Shown here: piece after piece, positions 49,901 through 58,865 of the stretch
Numbering within the stretch: position 1 is the stretch's first letter
Layout of the letters: each line of letters begins with the position of its first letter
From: Aliivibrio fischeri
GTDB taxonomy: Bacteria; Pseudomonadota; Gammaproteobacteria; Enterobacterales; Vibrionaceae
NCBI GenBank assembly: GCA_038993745.2
Contig: CP160630.1
Span: forward strand, 1,355,104 to 1,419,103
Direction of reading: 5' to 3'
Length of the DNA: 64,000 nucleotides
Translations under genes and position numbers: made by a program
Notes under the pieces: generated by a model
Told to the model about the DNA's origin: nothing
What the model saw: the letters and a program-made list of their open reading frames with translations, nothing else
Database searches by the model: none

Positions 49901-50078
49901 CCTTATCTTGCTTTTGTAATTCAGGTGCCTCATTAGTATCTGATGAAATATTTTCATTATCACTATTAAGTAGAATTTCTCCAGGTAACACTTTATCACC
50001 TGCATTAATTAGTTTTAAATTGCCATTTTTATCAATGACAATAAGTTGGTCTTTGTTTGCAGATATATTTAAAGCCAT
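40988..50078 (-). pseudogene. lapV: Giant LapV-type RTX/VCBS adhesin, two apparent frameshifts
   Basis: A surface adhesin of about 3,030 aa secreted by a type I system. The N-terminus (MALNISANKDQLIVIDKNGN) is a retention module; a dialanine in SEASAAGED (residues 82-83) is the expected LapG cleavage point. About 22 Ig-like repeats of 85 aa follow. Then come a Ca-binding/VCBS-like region (NNEPTASNDIVNVLENNSIL), a lectin-like segment, RTX repeats (GGAGDDYLDGGNGNDGLRGG) and a type I secretion signal. Two single-base losses break the frame: GGGG read as GGG near 46985-46990, and GGG as GG near 42520. Restoring both gives 9,093 bp, divisible by three. Repeats make assembly error likely. Confidence 0.88.
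44010..49620 (-). repeat. About 22 tandem 255-bp repeats in lapV
   Basis: Each unit encodes 85 residues of the form NAPTITLDTDSGISNGDLL... ending ETSLDFVLDTQ. Two linker variants alternate (GISNGDLL and GMLGDDLL), and some units carry FVDGEW in place of QAADGSW, making them one residue shorter. The units at 48523-48777 and 48778-49032 are almost identical over about 240 bp, as are those around 44423-44923, pointing to recent duplication or conversion. Unit number probably varies between strains. Confidence 0.9.
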
Positions 50079-50533
50079 GAAGAAATTCCTAAATCCATTT
50101 ATGTATACGAACTATTATCAGTTTAAATAATAGCCACCCACAAAACAAATTTATCACAACTATAACAACTCATCTACAAGGTGATTTATCTAAAGCCAAT
50201 TTATCTACTAACATTCTCTTTTTTACCCACCTATAATTTCTTTCTTTTGAGAAAAACAAAATAAAACCCTCAAAGCAGTCAAATAAGGTTTGATTTTTCG
50301 TTATAAACACAAAGGAAATTAAGCAACATTTAATTTAAACAAACAAAAATGTTACCAATTATTTTTCAACAAGTTATTTTTTGCTTTTCTGACCAACATA
50401 ACGTAGCATTTCTAACAAACAGGACACATAATAAGAACATTATGATGGCATTATGTTATAATTAACTCGTTGATAAAATTGTTAATATCATCTGCATTTA
50501 TGGTTTAAAGGTACGACTATTAGGAGAAACACT
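50079..50533. promoter_or_regulatory. Divergent promoter region of lapV and the TolC-like gene
   Basis: 455 bp of AT-rich DNA without a gene. A TATAAT (50457-50462) may be the -10 box of the plus-strand gene, with only a poor -35. The size suggests regulatory sites for both directions. No specific operator can be recognised by eye. Confidence 0.45.
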
Positions 50534-51850
50534 TTGAAATGGATGAAACTCGCGACATGCAGCAGTTTGCTTGTTTTGAGCGTATCTTCACAAGCTCAAA
50601 CTTTAGAGCAAGCTATATCTCAAACTTTAACGACTAACCCTGAGGTAAAAAAAGCTTATAACTCTTATATGAGCTATATTGAGGATAGTAATAGTGTTGA
50701 TGGTAATTATTTACCTTCTATAGATCTTGATGCTGGTATTGGATATGAACAAATCAACCCAGCAAGCGGAAACGACACGAGCTTAACACGAAAAGATGCA
50801 ACGCTATCTCTAACACAATTAATTTGGGATGGTTCAAACACTATAAATGATATGGATCGAACTGAAGCTGAAGCTGAATCTGCAAGATTACAGCTACTGT
50901 CTTTAGCTGAGAACAAAGCTCTTGATGTGTCACAAGTTTATTTAGATGCGGTTAAAGCCACTGAAATTCTCGCATTATCTGAAAGCAATTTAGCTATTCA
51001 TAAGAAAATCTACAAAGACATAAAAAAACGAGCTGCCTCAGGGATAGGCTCGACAGCTGATGTTTCTCAAGTTGAAGCTCGTATAGCTAGAGCTCATGGT
51101 AATTTGCTTGCAGCTCAAAATAACCTTTTTGATACTCATACTGTATTTACGCAAATAGTAGGCTCTCCTCCTCAAGCTCTCATATATCCAAGAGCAGATG
51201 CGAATACTTTACCTTTAAGTTTACAAGAAGGTATTGATAGAGCGTTTAAGCATCACCCAGTAATTTTAACTGCCCAATCAGATATTCAAGCAGCTAAATT
51301 TCAATATGCTCAATCAAAAAGCAACAACTACCCAACATTTTCTTTAGAAGCTTCTCAAACATGGCGTGATGATGCAGGAGGCATTGAAGGCAATAGTGAC
51401 GAATTTTCTGCAATGGTTCGCATGCGTTATAACCTATATAATGGCGGCACGGATAGCTCTCTATCAGAAAAAAGTGCATATCAATTAAATATGGCGAAGG
51501 ATTTACGAGATAGTGCTTATAGAAACGTAGAACAAGGTCTACGTTTGTCTTGGAGCGCGCTAGATTTAACCTTACAGCAAAAAGAATTTTTAGCAGATCA
51601 CGTTGACGCAGCAACTGATACCGTTATTGCTTACGAAAAACAATATCGTATAGGTAAGCGTACACTACTTGACTTACTCAATACTGAAAATGAACTTTTT
51701 GAAGCAAGAAAATCGTACCTAGATGCTCATTACGCTGAACAATTTGCAAAATACAGAGTATTACATGCAACAGGAACATTATTACCATCATTGTTAATTG
51801 ATACTCCAAAAGAGTGGGATAACAAAAACGAAAAAGAAGAGGAGAAATAA
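50534..51850 (+). CDS. lapE: TolC-like outer-membrane channel of the Lap secretion system (LapE-type)
   Basis: A 438-aa outer-membrane efflux protein forming the exit channel for LapV. It starts with TTG at 50534, seven bases after AGGAG; the ATG at 50543 is too far from that site. Signal peptide KLATCSSLLVLSVSSQAQ, then two OEP repeats: ALDVSQVYLDAVKATEILAL and QGLRLSWSALDLTLQQKEF, with coiled-coil hairpins. EKQYRIGKRTLLDLLNTENE is the family-typical C-terminal segment. It is divergent from lapV and followed after 2 bp by an OmpA-like lipoprotein. Confidence 0.88.
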   Translation: MKWMKLATCSSLLVLSVSSQAQTLEQAISQTLTTNPEVKKAYNSYMSYIEDSNSVDGNYLPSIDLDAGIGYEQINPASGNDTSLTRKDATLSLTQLIWDGSNTINDMDRTEAEAESARLQLLSLAENKALDVSQVYLDAVKATEILALSESNLAIHKKIYKDIKKRAASGIGSTADVSQVEARIARAHGNLLAAQNNLFDTHTVFTQIVGSPPQALIYPRADANTLPLSLQEGIDRAFKHHPVILTAQSDIQAAKFQYAQSKSNNYPTFSLEASQTWRDDAGGIEGNSDEFSAMVRMRYNLYNGGTDSSLSEKSAYQLNMAKDLRDSAYRNVEQGLRLSWSALDLTLQQKEFLADHVDAATDTVIAYEKQYRIGKRTLLDLLNTENELFEARKSYLDAHYAEQFAKYRVLHATGTLLPSLLIDTPKEWDNKNEKEEEK

Positions 51851-51852
51851 TT

Positions 51853-52461
51853 ATGAAGCAATCAATTTACCCTCTAATTATTGCTAGCCTTTTCTTAACT
51901 GGCTGTGTTTCAGGTGATAGAGATTACATTGAAACACCAACATCAGATCAAATCGCAGATTTAAGAGATGATGACAATGATGGTGTAATTAACGCAAGAG
52001 ACATTTGTCCAGGGACCCCTAGAGGCGCTCAAATTGACAATGATGGCTGTGCCGAATATGTCGAGCATTCAGATAAGAAAGATCTGAAGATCTTGTTTGC
52101 AAATGACTCATCAGAAATATCTCCAATATTCAAAACTGAAATACGCACCATGGCGGAGTTTTTAGAAGAATACCCAGAAACATCGATTCAACTGCAAGGA
52201 TTTGCGAGCCAGCAAGGTAATGCTGAATATAATATTCGCTTATCAGAATTACGAGCTGCTGCTGTTCGTGTCGCTTTAACCGAATATGGCGTTGATCCTC
52301 AACGTATTGAGACAATTGGTTTTGGTGATACATTACTAACAGCTAAAGGTGACTCAGCCGTTAGTCATGCTCTTAACCGTCGCGTAGTAGCAACTGTAGT
52401 CGGCTTTAAAGGGGATGTTGTCAATGAATGGAATATTTTTACATCCCGTAAAAATAGATAG
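51853..52461 (+). CDS. OmpA-family lipoprotein
   Basis: A 202-aa protein with signal peptide and lipobox (LFLTGCVSG, Cys at about residue 18). A thrombospondin type-3-like calcium segment DDDNDGVINARDICPGTP comes next, then an OmpA C-terminal peptidoglycan-binding domain (about 80-190; FASQQGNAEYNIRLSELRAA). It is coupled to the TolC-like gene and probably anchors or stabilises the LapV export complex at the outer membrane. Confidence 0.87.
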   Translation: MKQSIYPLIIASLFLTGCVSGDRDYIETPTSDQIADLRDDDNDGVINARDICPGTPRGAQIDNDGCAEYVEHSDKKDLKILFANDSSEISPIFKTEIRTMAEFLEEYPETSIQLQGFASQQGNAEYNIRLSELRAAAVRVALTEYGVDPQRIETIGFGDTLLTAKGDSAVSHALNRRVVATVVGFKGDVVNEWNIFTSRKNR

Positions 52462-52476
52462 CATGATGATTTAACC

Positions 52477-52513
52477 AAAAAAGCCCCTCAATAGCATTAT
52501 TGAGGGGCTTTTT
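52477..52513. terminator. Bidirectional terminator
   Basis: AAAAAGCCCCTCAAT pairs with ATTGAGGGGCTTTTT, between the OmpA-type and lapB genes that converge here. Confidence 0.92.
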
Positions 52514-52532
52514 ATTACAAAATAGAAAGAAC

Positions 52533-54646
52533 CTAACTTACCGCTCTTACCTTTCCTGTTTTCAGTTCATTTAATACTTGCTCTTTCGGCCCATCAGCAA
52601 TGATATGACCCTTCTCCATAACTATAAGCCGATCTACGACGTCTAGCATTGATGTCTTATGAGTAATTAATATTAACGTTTCAGCAGGCTTCAAGTGTGA
52701 AAGCTGATTCTTAAATAGCATCTCTGTACGATTGTCCATACAGCTTGTTGGCTCATCTAACAACAATACAGGCGGTCGACCAATTAACGCTCGCGCAATA
52801 GCAACAGACTGACGTTGTCCACCAGATAATAATAAACCACCTTCACCAACTTGACGTTCTAATCCAGCAGGGTCTTGCTGTGTGAAAGCAGTAACACCTG
52901 CACGATTAGCCGCATCCATCACCTCAGCATCATCAGAGAGTTCACGTCCAAGTACAATATTCTCTCGGATAGATCCATAAAAGAGTGTTATATCTTGAGG
53001 AACACAGCCTATATTACGTCTCACATCAACATGGTGTAATTGTGAGATGTCGGTATCATCAATACGAACAGAACCTGCTGTAGGCTTATACAGGCCCATA
53101 ATAAGGCGTTCTAATGTGGTTTTTCCCGATCCAATACGCCCAATAATTGCAACTTTCTCACCTGGATTAATCGTTAAGCTAATATCACGTACCGCAGCCA
53201 CTTCAGCTTCAGGATAATTAAAGCTGACTTTATCCAATTCAATTTTACCTTGTAAAATAGGGCGATGAATATATCGCTTCTCTTCTTCCTGTTCATCAGG
53301 CATTGCCATTAATTCTTCAATAATCGTCATTGATGATTTTGCTTGATTATAACGACTTGATAGTAGAGATATTTGAACCAAAGGGCCGATAGCTTTACCA
53401 CTTAACATTGTTGATGCGATTAAGCCTCCCATGGTTAGATCACCATTAGAAATAAGATAAACACCAACAATAATCATCCCGATGTTTACGGCCTGTTGAA
53501 CAAAACCAGCCATGTTTTGAATCGAATCAGTAATTCTTCGGCTTTTAATGCTCCAATTAGAAATATGTGTAACCGCTTCTTCCCAACGATACTGGTACTG
53601 GCTTTGTGCATTAAATATTTTTAACGTTTCTAAACCCACTAAACTTTCAATTAAGTTCGCATACTTTTGCGAGGACAAACGAGAGCCTTCTTCAATCGTT
53701 TTCTTTAAAGGTCCTTGAATTATAGCGGCATGAATCAACAGCAATGTAATACCGACGACAGGAACTAATACAATAGGTCCTGCAATAAGATAAATAATAA
53801 ATAAGAATAAAAGAGCAAAAGGTAAATCAATCAATGATGCAATCGTTGCAGAAGTAAAGAAATCACGAATAGACTCAAATTCTTGTAAATGCCTTGCAAA
53901 TGCACCAACAGAAGCAGGTTTTGCTTCCATTCGAATACCCAGTACTTTTTGAAACAGCTTTGATGAAATTAATACATCTGATTTTTTACCTGCTACATCA
54001 ATAAAGTAGCCTCTTAAGTATTTCAAAATAAAATCAAATACAAAGACCACAAAAATACCAGAAGCCAATACCCATAAAGATTCGAATGCTAAATTAGGTA
54101 CAACTTTATCGTACACCAGACGGGTAAACATAGGTGTAGCGATTGCAAATATATTAATCAAAATAGAAGCAATAAATACATCTCGATAAATATGCTTCGA
54201 CTCAAACAAAGTGCTCCAAAACCAATGACCTTCACGCTTTTTTAAAATCTCAGGTGAACGATCATCATATCTGAACTGTTTTTTTAATAAGATATACCTG
54301 CCAATATATTGAGCTTCTAAATCTTCAATAGAAATAGATATAGGTAACATATCCGAACTTAATGTAATAATTTCAGCTTCTTTTCGCTCAGCATCAAACC
54401 CGATTAAAACACACGACTCTCCCCCTTTAGCAATAAAACAACAGGTAAAATAAGTTGAGGAATAGAAAGTAACTCACCTTGGTTTTCTTTTGCTACTAAA
54501 CCTGCTCTTTCTGCGGCACGAGAAAACAAAAATGGCGTTAACTTACCATCTTGTAATGGCAATCCATTAATCAATGCTTCTGGTGAATTTATTTGTCCGT
54601 AGTAACGACTTACATAACAAAGTGAATGTAATAATGAATCCTTCAT
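52533..54646 (-). pseudogene. lapB: Type I secretion ABC transporter LapB, apparent frameshift
   Basis: Exporter ATPase for LapV. From the ATG at 54646 (GGAAGG site), residues 1-80 form a degenerate C39-peptidase-like domain (SLCYVSRYYGQINSPEALIN). The frame breaks in a G-run at about 54424; six G rather than five restores KGGESCVLIGFDAERKEA and a 704-aa protein. Then follow the six-helix membrane domain and the nucleotide-binding domain (Walker A GRIGSGKTT, signature LLSGGQRQSVAIARAL, Walker B PVLLLDEPTS). Its start lies one base after the lapD stop, so it is the last gene of lapC-lapG-lapD-lapB. Confidence 0.88.
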
Positions 54647-54647
54647 A

Positions 54648-56573
54648 TTAAATGCCTTCCACTTTTTCATTAATAAAGAAACCTTGGAATACATCAACAT
54701 TATGTTCTGCTAGTAAATCCAATTGTTCTTTGTTTTCAACGCGTGATGCGATTGTTGTAATACCAAGGTTTTGTGCTGTTCTTGATATAGAAGCTAAAAT
54801 ATAGCGCTGTTTTTCATCATCTAACTGATGGGTAAATAGATAGTCAAGTTTTACATAATTAGGGCGGAATAATTTAATGTACTCTAAAGACTCAAAATTG
54901 CGTCCAAAATTATCAACGCCAAATTCAGCACCAGAAGAACGAATTACATTACATAATAATGCCGTATGATCTTCACTCTCAATGAATGCACTCTCTTGAA
55001 TTTCAAAATGGAATAATGGAGCAATAGATTTATGTTTCTTCAATGTTGTAGTTAACCAACGAACAAAGCTTGGGTTATCCACACTTCGATTTGATAAGTT
55101 AATAGCAACAGGTTGTGTTATTTCCCCTGATGACACTCTTTCTATCATGGTTCTAATTACAAATTGATCAAAGTAAGTCGTTTCATTCAGTTGTTCTAAT
55201 GCAAATAAATACTGATTAGCAGAGTAACGTTGCTCATCTTTTTCTATCGCCGAAAAAACTTCTTGATGAAAAACAGTTCCGTTAGGAGTTGTGGCAAGTT
55301 GCAACGTAAATTGGAATAAGTGCTCATTAATAGCTTCATCAACAAACGCTTTCCATTGTTGTTTACCCATCAACTCATGCTCACTTTCATCAGCAATAAA
55401 ACCAAAAGGCAGTTGAGGATTTGAATGGGCTAATGTTAATGCATTATCAGCAAGTGATAATATTTCAGTTGTCGTTTTCCTTGTTTCATTAAATACAACG
55501 CCAAGCTCAGCATCAATAGGCGCGGTTGCTGTTGGATCACCTTTAATATCTTGGGTATAAATCACAATATTTTCAGCAGCTAGTTTTAACTCATCTTCTT
55601 CAATATTTGGAAAAATAAAACCAAATTCAGAAGAGTTGATACGAGTCAGAATTACATTAGATGCAGGAAGCGTTGCTTTTAATAAATCAGACAGTTCACG
55701 AACTAAAGCATCACCAGCTTCATAACCATCTTGCTCATATACTTTATTGATAAAATTTACTTTAAATAAAGCAACACCACCTTTAGAGGACTCAGCTAAC
55801 CAATTTGTTAACTGTCCCATAAAGAAGGTTCTATTCCCTAGACCTGAGATAGGATCTAAATACACTTTATCACGTAATTTTTCAGCCTCTTTAGCTTGTG
55901 ACTGAAAACTTTGTGCTATCTGTGCTGACATCGAATTGATCCCATCAATCACAGCTTCTAGATCTTTTGTCTTTGGTTTTGGTAAATTGTTTTCGAAATT
56001 ATTATTAGCAACTTCTTTCATCTTAATAATAATCTGTTGAAGCGGAGACAGTGCACGCTTAACAACAAAGGCAATAGTTACTGTACCAAGACAAATAACA
56101 ACAAAAAAAGTTATTGTTAACTGTATCAAAGCACTCCAGAGTTGCTGATAAGCGTAACCAGGATGCGTAACAATTTCGACTTCTGCTAACTGCAACCAAC
56201 CACTTGTTATAATACGATTCTCAGAAATAGTTCTAAAAAGGTGTAATTGAGTAAACCACTCGGGAACGGTATCGATTTTAACCGGATAAACTCGAACTAC
56301 TTCCTCATTCGTAGTAAACAGTGTTAAACGTACCGCAGAGTAATAACTTCCATCAAATAAAGCATTAATAACAGATTCAGCAGCTACTTTATCTTCGTCT
56401 TCCAAATAAGGAGCAAGTGCTAAACCAACCGTATTAATGGTGTTATTCACTTCTGAGCGTTGTTGATTCTCTAAGAAGGTTTGTGTATTTCGAAATTCAA
56501 TGGCAAAAACAGAAATCATCAATATTAAAAAGACAGCTGTCATCCATGCTACTAGTTGTTTATATAATGTCAT
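54648..56573 (-). CDS. lapD: LapD-type c-di-GMP receptor controlling LapG
   Basis: A 641-aa inner-membrane receptor. TM1 is at residues 8-26, then a periplasmic LapD/MoxY-like output domain (27-145), TM2 (150-172), a HAMP region, a degenerate GGDEF domain (RINSSEFGF where GGDEF would be, about 311-319), and a degenerate EAL domain (QEVFS instead of EAL, about 440). Inactive GGDEF/EAL is the LapD hallmark: c-di-GMP binding inside lets the periplasmic part sequester LapG and so retain LapV on the surface. It sits between lapG and lapB with 6 bp and 1 bp gaps. Confidence 0.92.
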   Translation of the reverse strand: MTLYKQLVAWMTAVFLILMISVFAIEFRNTQTFLENQQRSEVNNTINTVGLALAPYLEDEDKVAAESVINALFDGSYYSAVRLTLFTTNEEVVRVYPVKIDTVPEWFTQLHLFRTISENRIITSGWLQLAEVEIVTHPGYAYQQLWSALIQLTITFFVVICLGTVTIAFVVKRALSPLQQIIIKMKEVANNNFENNLPKPKTKDLEAVIDGINSMSAQIAQSFQSQAKEAEKLRDKVYLDPISGLGNRTFFMGQLTNWLAESSKGGVALFKVNFINKVYEQDGYEAGDALVRELSDLLKATLPASNVILTRINSSEFGFIFPNIEEDELKLAAENIVIYTQDIKGDPTATAPIDAELGVVFNETRKTTTEILSLADNALTLAHSNPQLPFGFIADESEHELMGKQQWKAFVDEAINEHLFQFTLQLATTPNGTVFHQEVFSAIEKDEQRYSANQYLFALEQLNETTYFDQFVIRTMIERVSSGEITQPVAINLSNRSVDNPSFVRWLTTTLKKHKSIAPLFHFEIQESAFIESEDHTALLCNVIRSSGAEFGVDNFGRNFESLEYIKLFRPNYVKLDYLFTHQLDDEKQRYILASISRTAQNLGITTIASRVENKEQLDLLAEHNVDVFQGFFINEKVEGI

Positions 56574-56579
56574 TTCTCA

Positions 56580-57245
56580 CTACTCATCATAATTCAAAAT
56601 TGGGTGATTTAATCTCAAGTCATCGTTCCGTTTTCGTAAATCATTCCATAGACTTAAACGAGATGACTTCCCAGCTTGCTGGCCATTACCTTTTCCTTTC
56701 ATCAGCCATAGATGTTGACCATTAAAACTGTATATAGGTAAAAGATCTGTTCGTTCTGTTGCTGGTTTTATTTCTTTATCTATATTATCTAAAATTAAAG
56801 GGATTGATGCTGGTGTTGGATAATAAGCCAGCACCATATGAAACTGATTTAACTCGATTGCTTTAAGATAAATAAGCCTTAACTTTTTATCTGATACGCC
56901 TAACTCAATCAGAGAAAAATATTTAGCAATGGTAAAGTCTTCACAATCTCCAGCATTTGCTCCAAGAAACTCTAAAGGCGTTGCCCAGTAATCTTTTTTC
57001 CCCCACAGTTTTATATCATCTACAAAATAGAGTTGATTAAAAAACTGATTCACATTATTTAATTGTTCTCTCTCATTCTTCAAATCAGCTTCGGCTAACA
57101 TATCCCGCCAAGCTAACACTCTTTTTCCGGCTCTTTCGCCATATTCATCTTGTACTGCTTTGATCCAAATATTTTCTTGTTGTGTTAAAGCAATAGAAGC
57201 GATAGAGAATATGGCGAATGGTATTCCTAACCATCGACTTCTCAT
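56580..57245 (-). CDS. lapG: LapG-type periplasmic cysteine protease
   Basis: A 221-aa bacterial transglutaminase-like cysteine proteinase. An N-terminal signal sequence (about residues 1-22) leads to the mature enzyme. The catalytic triad is readable: Cys101 (GANAGDCEDFTIAKYF), His136 (NQFHMVLAYYP) and Asp153 (ILDNID). It cleaves LapV next to the N-terminal dialanine to release the adhesin when c-di-GMP is low. Second gene of the operon; 23 bp after lapC. Confidence 0.93.
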   Translation of the reverse strand: MRSRWLGIPFAIFSIASIALTQQENIWIKAVQDEYGERAGKRVLAWRDMLAEADLKNEREQLNNVNQFFNQLYFVDDIKLWGKKDYWATPLEFLGANAGDCEDFTIAKYFSLIELGVSDKKLRLIYLKAIELNQFHMVLAYYPTPASIPLILDNIDKEIKPATERTDLLPIYSFNGQHLWLMKGKGNGQQAGKSSRLSLWNDLRKRNDDLRLNHPILNYDE

Positions 57246-57268
57246 TGTGAGATATGCTCCTTTTACTT

Positions 57269-58660
57269 TTATTCTCTTAGTGCCGATCCTTTTGCTTGAA
57301 CGATAGGTTTCACTAAGTAATCTAAAATAGAACGTTTTCCTGTAATAATATCAACCGTGGTTGTCATACCTGGAATAATATTAAATTGTGTTTTTTCTTC
57401 TAAATCTTCTTGTGAAGTCCTAACTCTTACAAGATAAAAACTGTTTCCCTCTTCATCTTGAATAGTATCAGCACTGATATGCTCTAATGTACCTTTCAAA
57501 CCACCATAACGAGTAAAGTCATAAGCACTAAATTTAACAATGGCAGAAAGCCCTGGACGTAGAAAGGCGATATCTTGTGGTGCAATCTTAGCTTCAATTA
57601 ATAACGTATCTTCTGTGGGTACAATTTCAATTAAGTCCATACCAGGTTGAATAACACCACCGACCGTATTTATGTATATTTTTTTTATGGTTCCGGTAAC
57701 TGGCGATAACACTACAGTACGGTTTACTCGGTCTTTCAATCCGACCTGTGATTCAGTTAATGCTGATAATTTATCTTGAGTAGTATTTAATTTTTCTTGC
57801 TGTTCAGAGCGAAACTTTAGAGCTGCGTCGATTCTGTTTAAAACAGTTTCTTGAATTGCAGAAGTTAAGACAGGAATTTTTAATTCAGTTGATGTCAACT
57901 CACGCTTAGTATCGTTAACTTGACGCTGTAATTTTAATAGTTCGATGCGAGGAACAACACCTTCATCTGCTAGTGGTTTTGTTATATCTAACTCTTTTCT
58001 TGCAAGGTTATAACTTGCCTTTAAATTTCGAACCCGCGCTTTTATTTCTACAAGATCTTGTTGCTTTTGACTTACTTGTTGGTCAAAAACAAAAATTCTA
58101 TTTTTAAGGTTATTCATATCAGCTTTATATTCTGCAAGCTGACGACGAGTAACAATAGGGTTTTCTTTTGCAAACGCTTCGTCGAATTTTAGTTTATCAG
58201 TATAAACAATAACAGACTCTTTCCAGCGCTTACGGTTATTTATATCCTGTATAAGAATACTATCCATCGAAGCTGCCAATTGTTGAGCGCTTGCAGTTAA
58301 ATTGATCAGTTGTTTTTTACGTTCTCTAAAATCAGAGCGAAAGCGAGTATCATCAATTAAAAGAAGTTGCTGTCCTTTTTCAACTTGGTCACCTTCTTTA
58401 ACCAACATCTCTTTGACTAGACCACCTTCTAGATTTTGTACAACTTGTAATTGTGAAGAAGGAATGACTTTTCCTTGACCAACAGTAACTTTATCAATTT
58501 CGGCCCAAGAAGCCCAACCAATAGCAATACCAAAGAAAACGACAATTACCCATAAAAGAATTTTTGCATTAGTTGGTGTGTTTAAAAGTAGAGCCGCCGT
58601 TTTGTCATCAACAAAATCCAGCTCATGTTTATCAAGCTTGTTGAATCCTTTCTTACTCAT
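57269..58660 (-). CDS. lapC: Type I secretion membrane-fusion protein LapC (HlyD family)
   Basis: A 463-aa HlyD-type adaptor: one N-terminal membrane helix (residues 32-50, ILLWVIVVFFGIAIGWASW), a barrel-sandwich lipoyl half (VVQNLEGGLVKEMLVKEGDQ), long coiled coils (about 115-300), and the C-terminal half with RTVVLSPVTGTIKKIYINTV. Together with LapB and the TolC-like protein it exports LapV. It is the first gene of the lapC-G-D-B operon; its promoter must lie in or near the parS2 cluster at 58796-58885. Confidence 0.92.
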   Translation of the reverse strand: MSKKGFNKLDKHELDFVDDKTAALLLNTPTNAKILLWVIVVFFGIAIGWASWAEIDKVTVGQGKVIPSSQLQVVQNLEGGLVKEMLVKEGDQVEKGQQLLLIDDTRFRSDFRERKKQLINLTASAQQLAASMDSILIQDINNRKRWKESVIVYTDKLKFDEAFAKENPIVTRRQLAEYKADMNNLKNRIFVFDQQVSQKQQDLVEIKARVRNLKASYNLARKELDITKPLADEGVVPRIELLKLQRQVNDTKRELTSTELKIPVLTSAIQETVLNRIDAALKFRSEQQEKLNTTQDKLSALTESQVGLKDRVNRTVVLSPVTGTIKKIYINTVGGVIQPGMDLIEIVPTEDTLLIEAKIAPQDIAFLRPGLSAIVKFSAYDFTRYGGLKGTLEHISADTIQDEEGNSFYLVRVRTSQEDLEEKTQFNIIPGMTTTVDIITGKRSILDYLVKPIVQAKGSALRE

Positions 58661-58795
58661 TTATATATCCCTAATTGTTGTTATTCAGATAACAATCCTA
58701 TTACATTAAGAATATAGTATTTATACGTTAGGAACTACAACAAATCATTGAATATTAGAAGGCTGAATCAAATTTAGGATAACTCTTTAGATGGG

Positions 58796-58810
58796 ATTTA
58801 CAGTGTAAAT
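58796..58810. other. parS2 centromere site, copy 1
   Basis: Contains TTTACAGTGTAAA (58797-58809), a perfect match to the Vibrio chromosome-II parS consensus TTTACANTGTAAA. ParB2 binds such sites. It lies upstream of lapC. Confidence 0.88.
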
Positions 58811-58831
58811 TCAATGAATATGAAAATCTTA

Positions 58832-58846
58832 ATTTACACTGTAAAT
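58832..58846. other. parS2 centromere site, copy 2
   Basis: TTTACACTGTAAA at 58833-58845, the reverse complement of copy 1; 36 bp centre-to-centre from it. Confidence 0.88.
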
Positions 58847-58865
58847 TGATGACTATAGTATTTGA

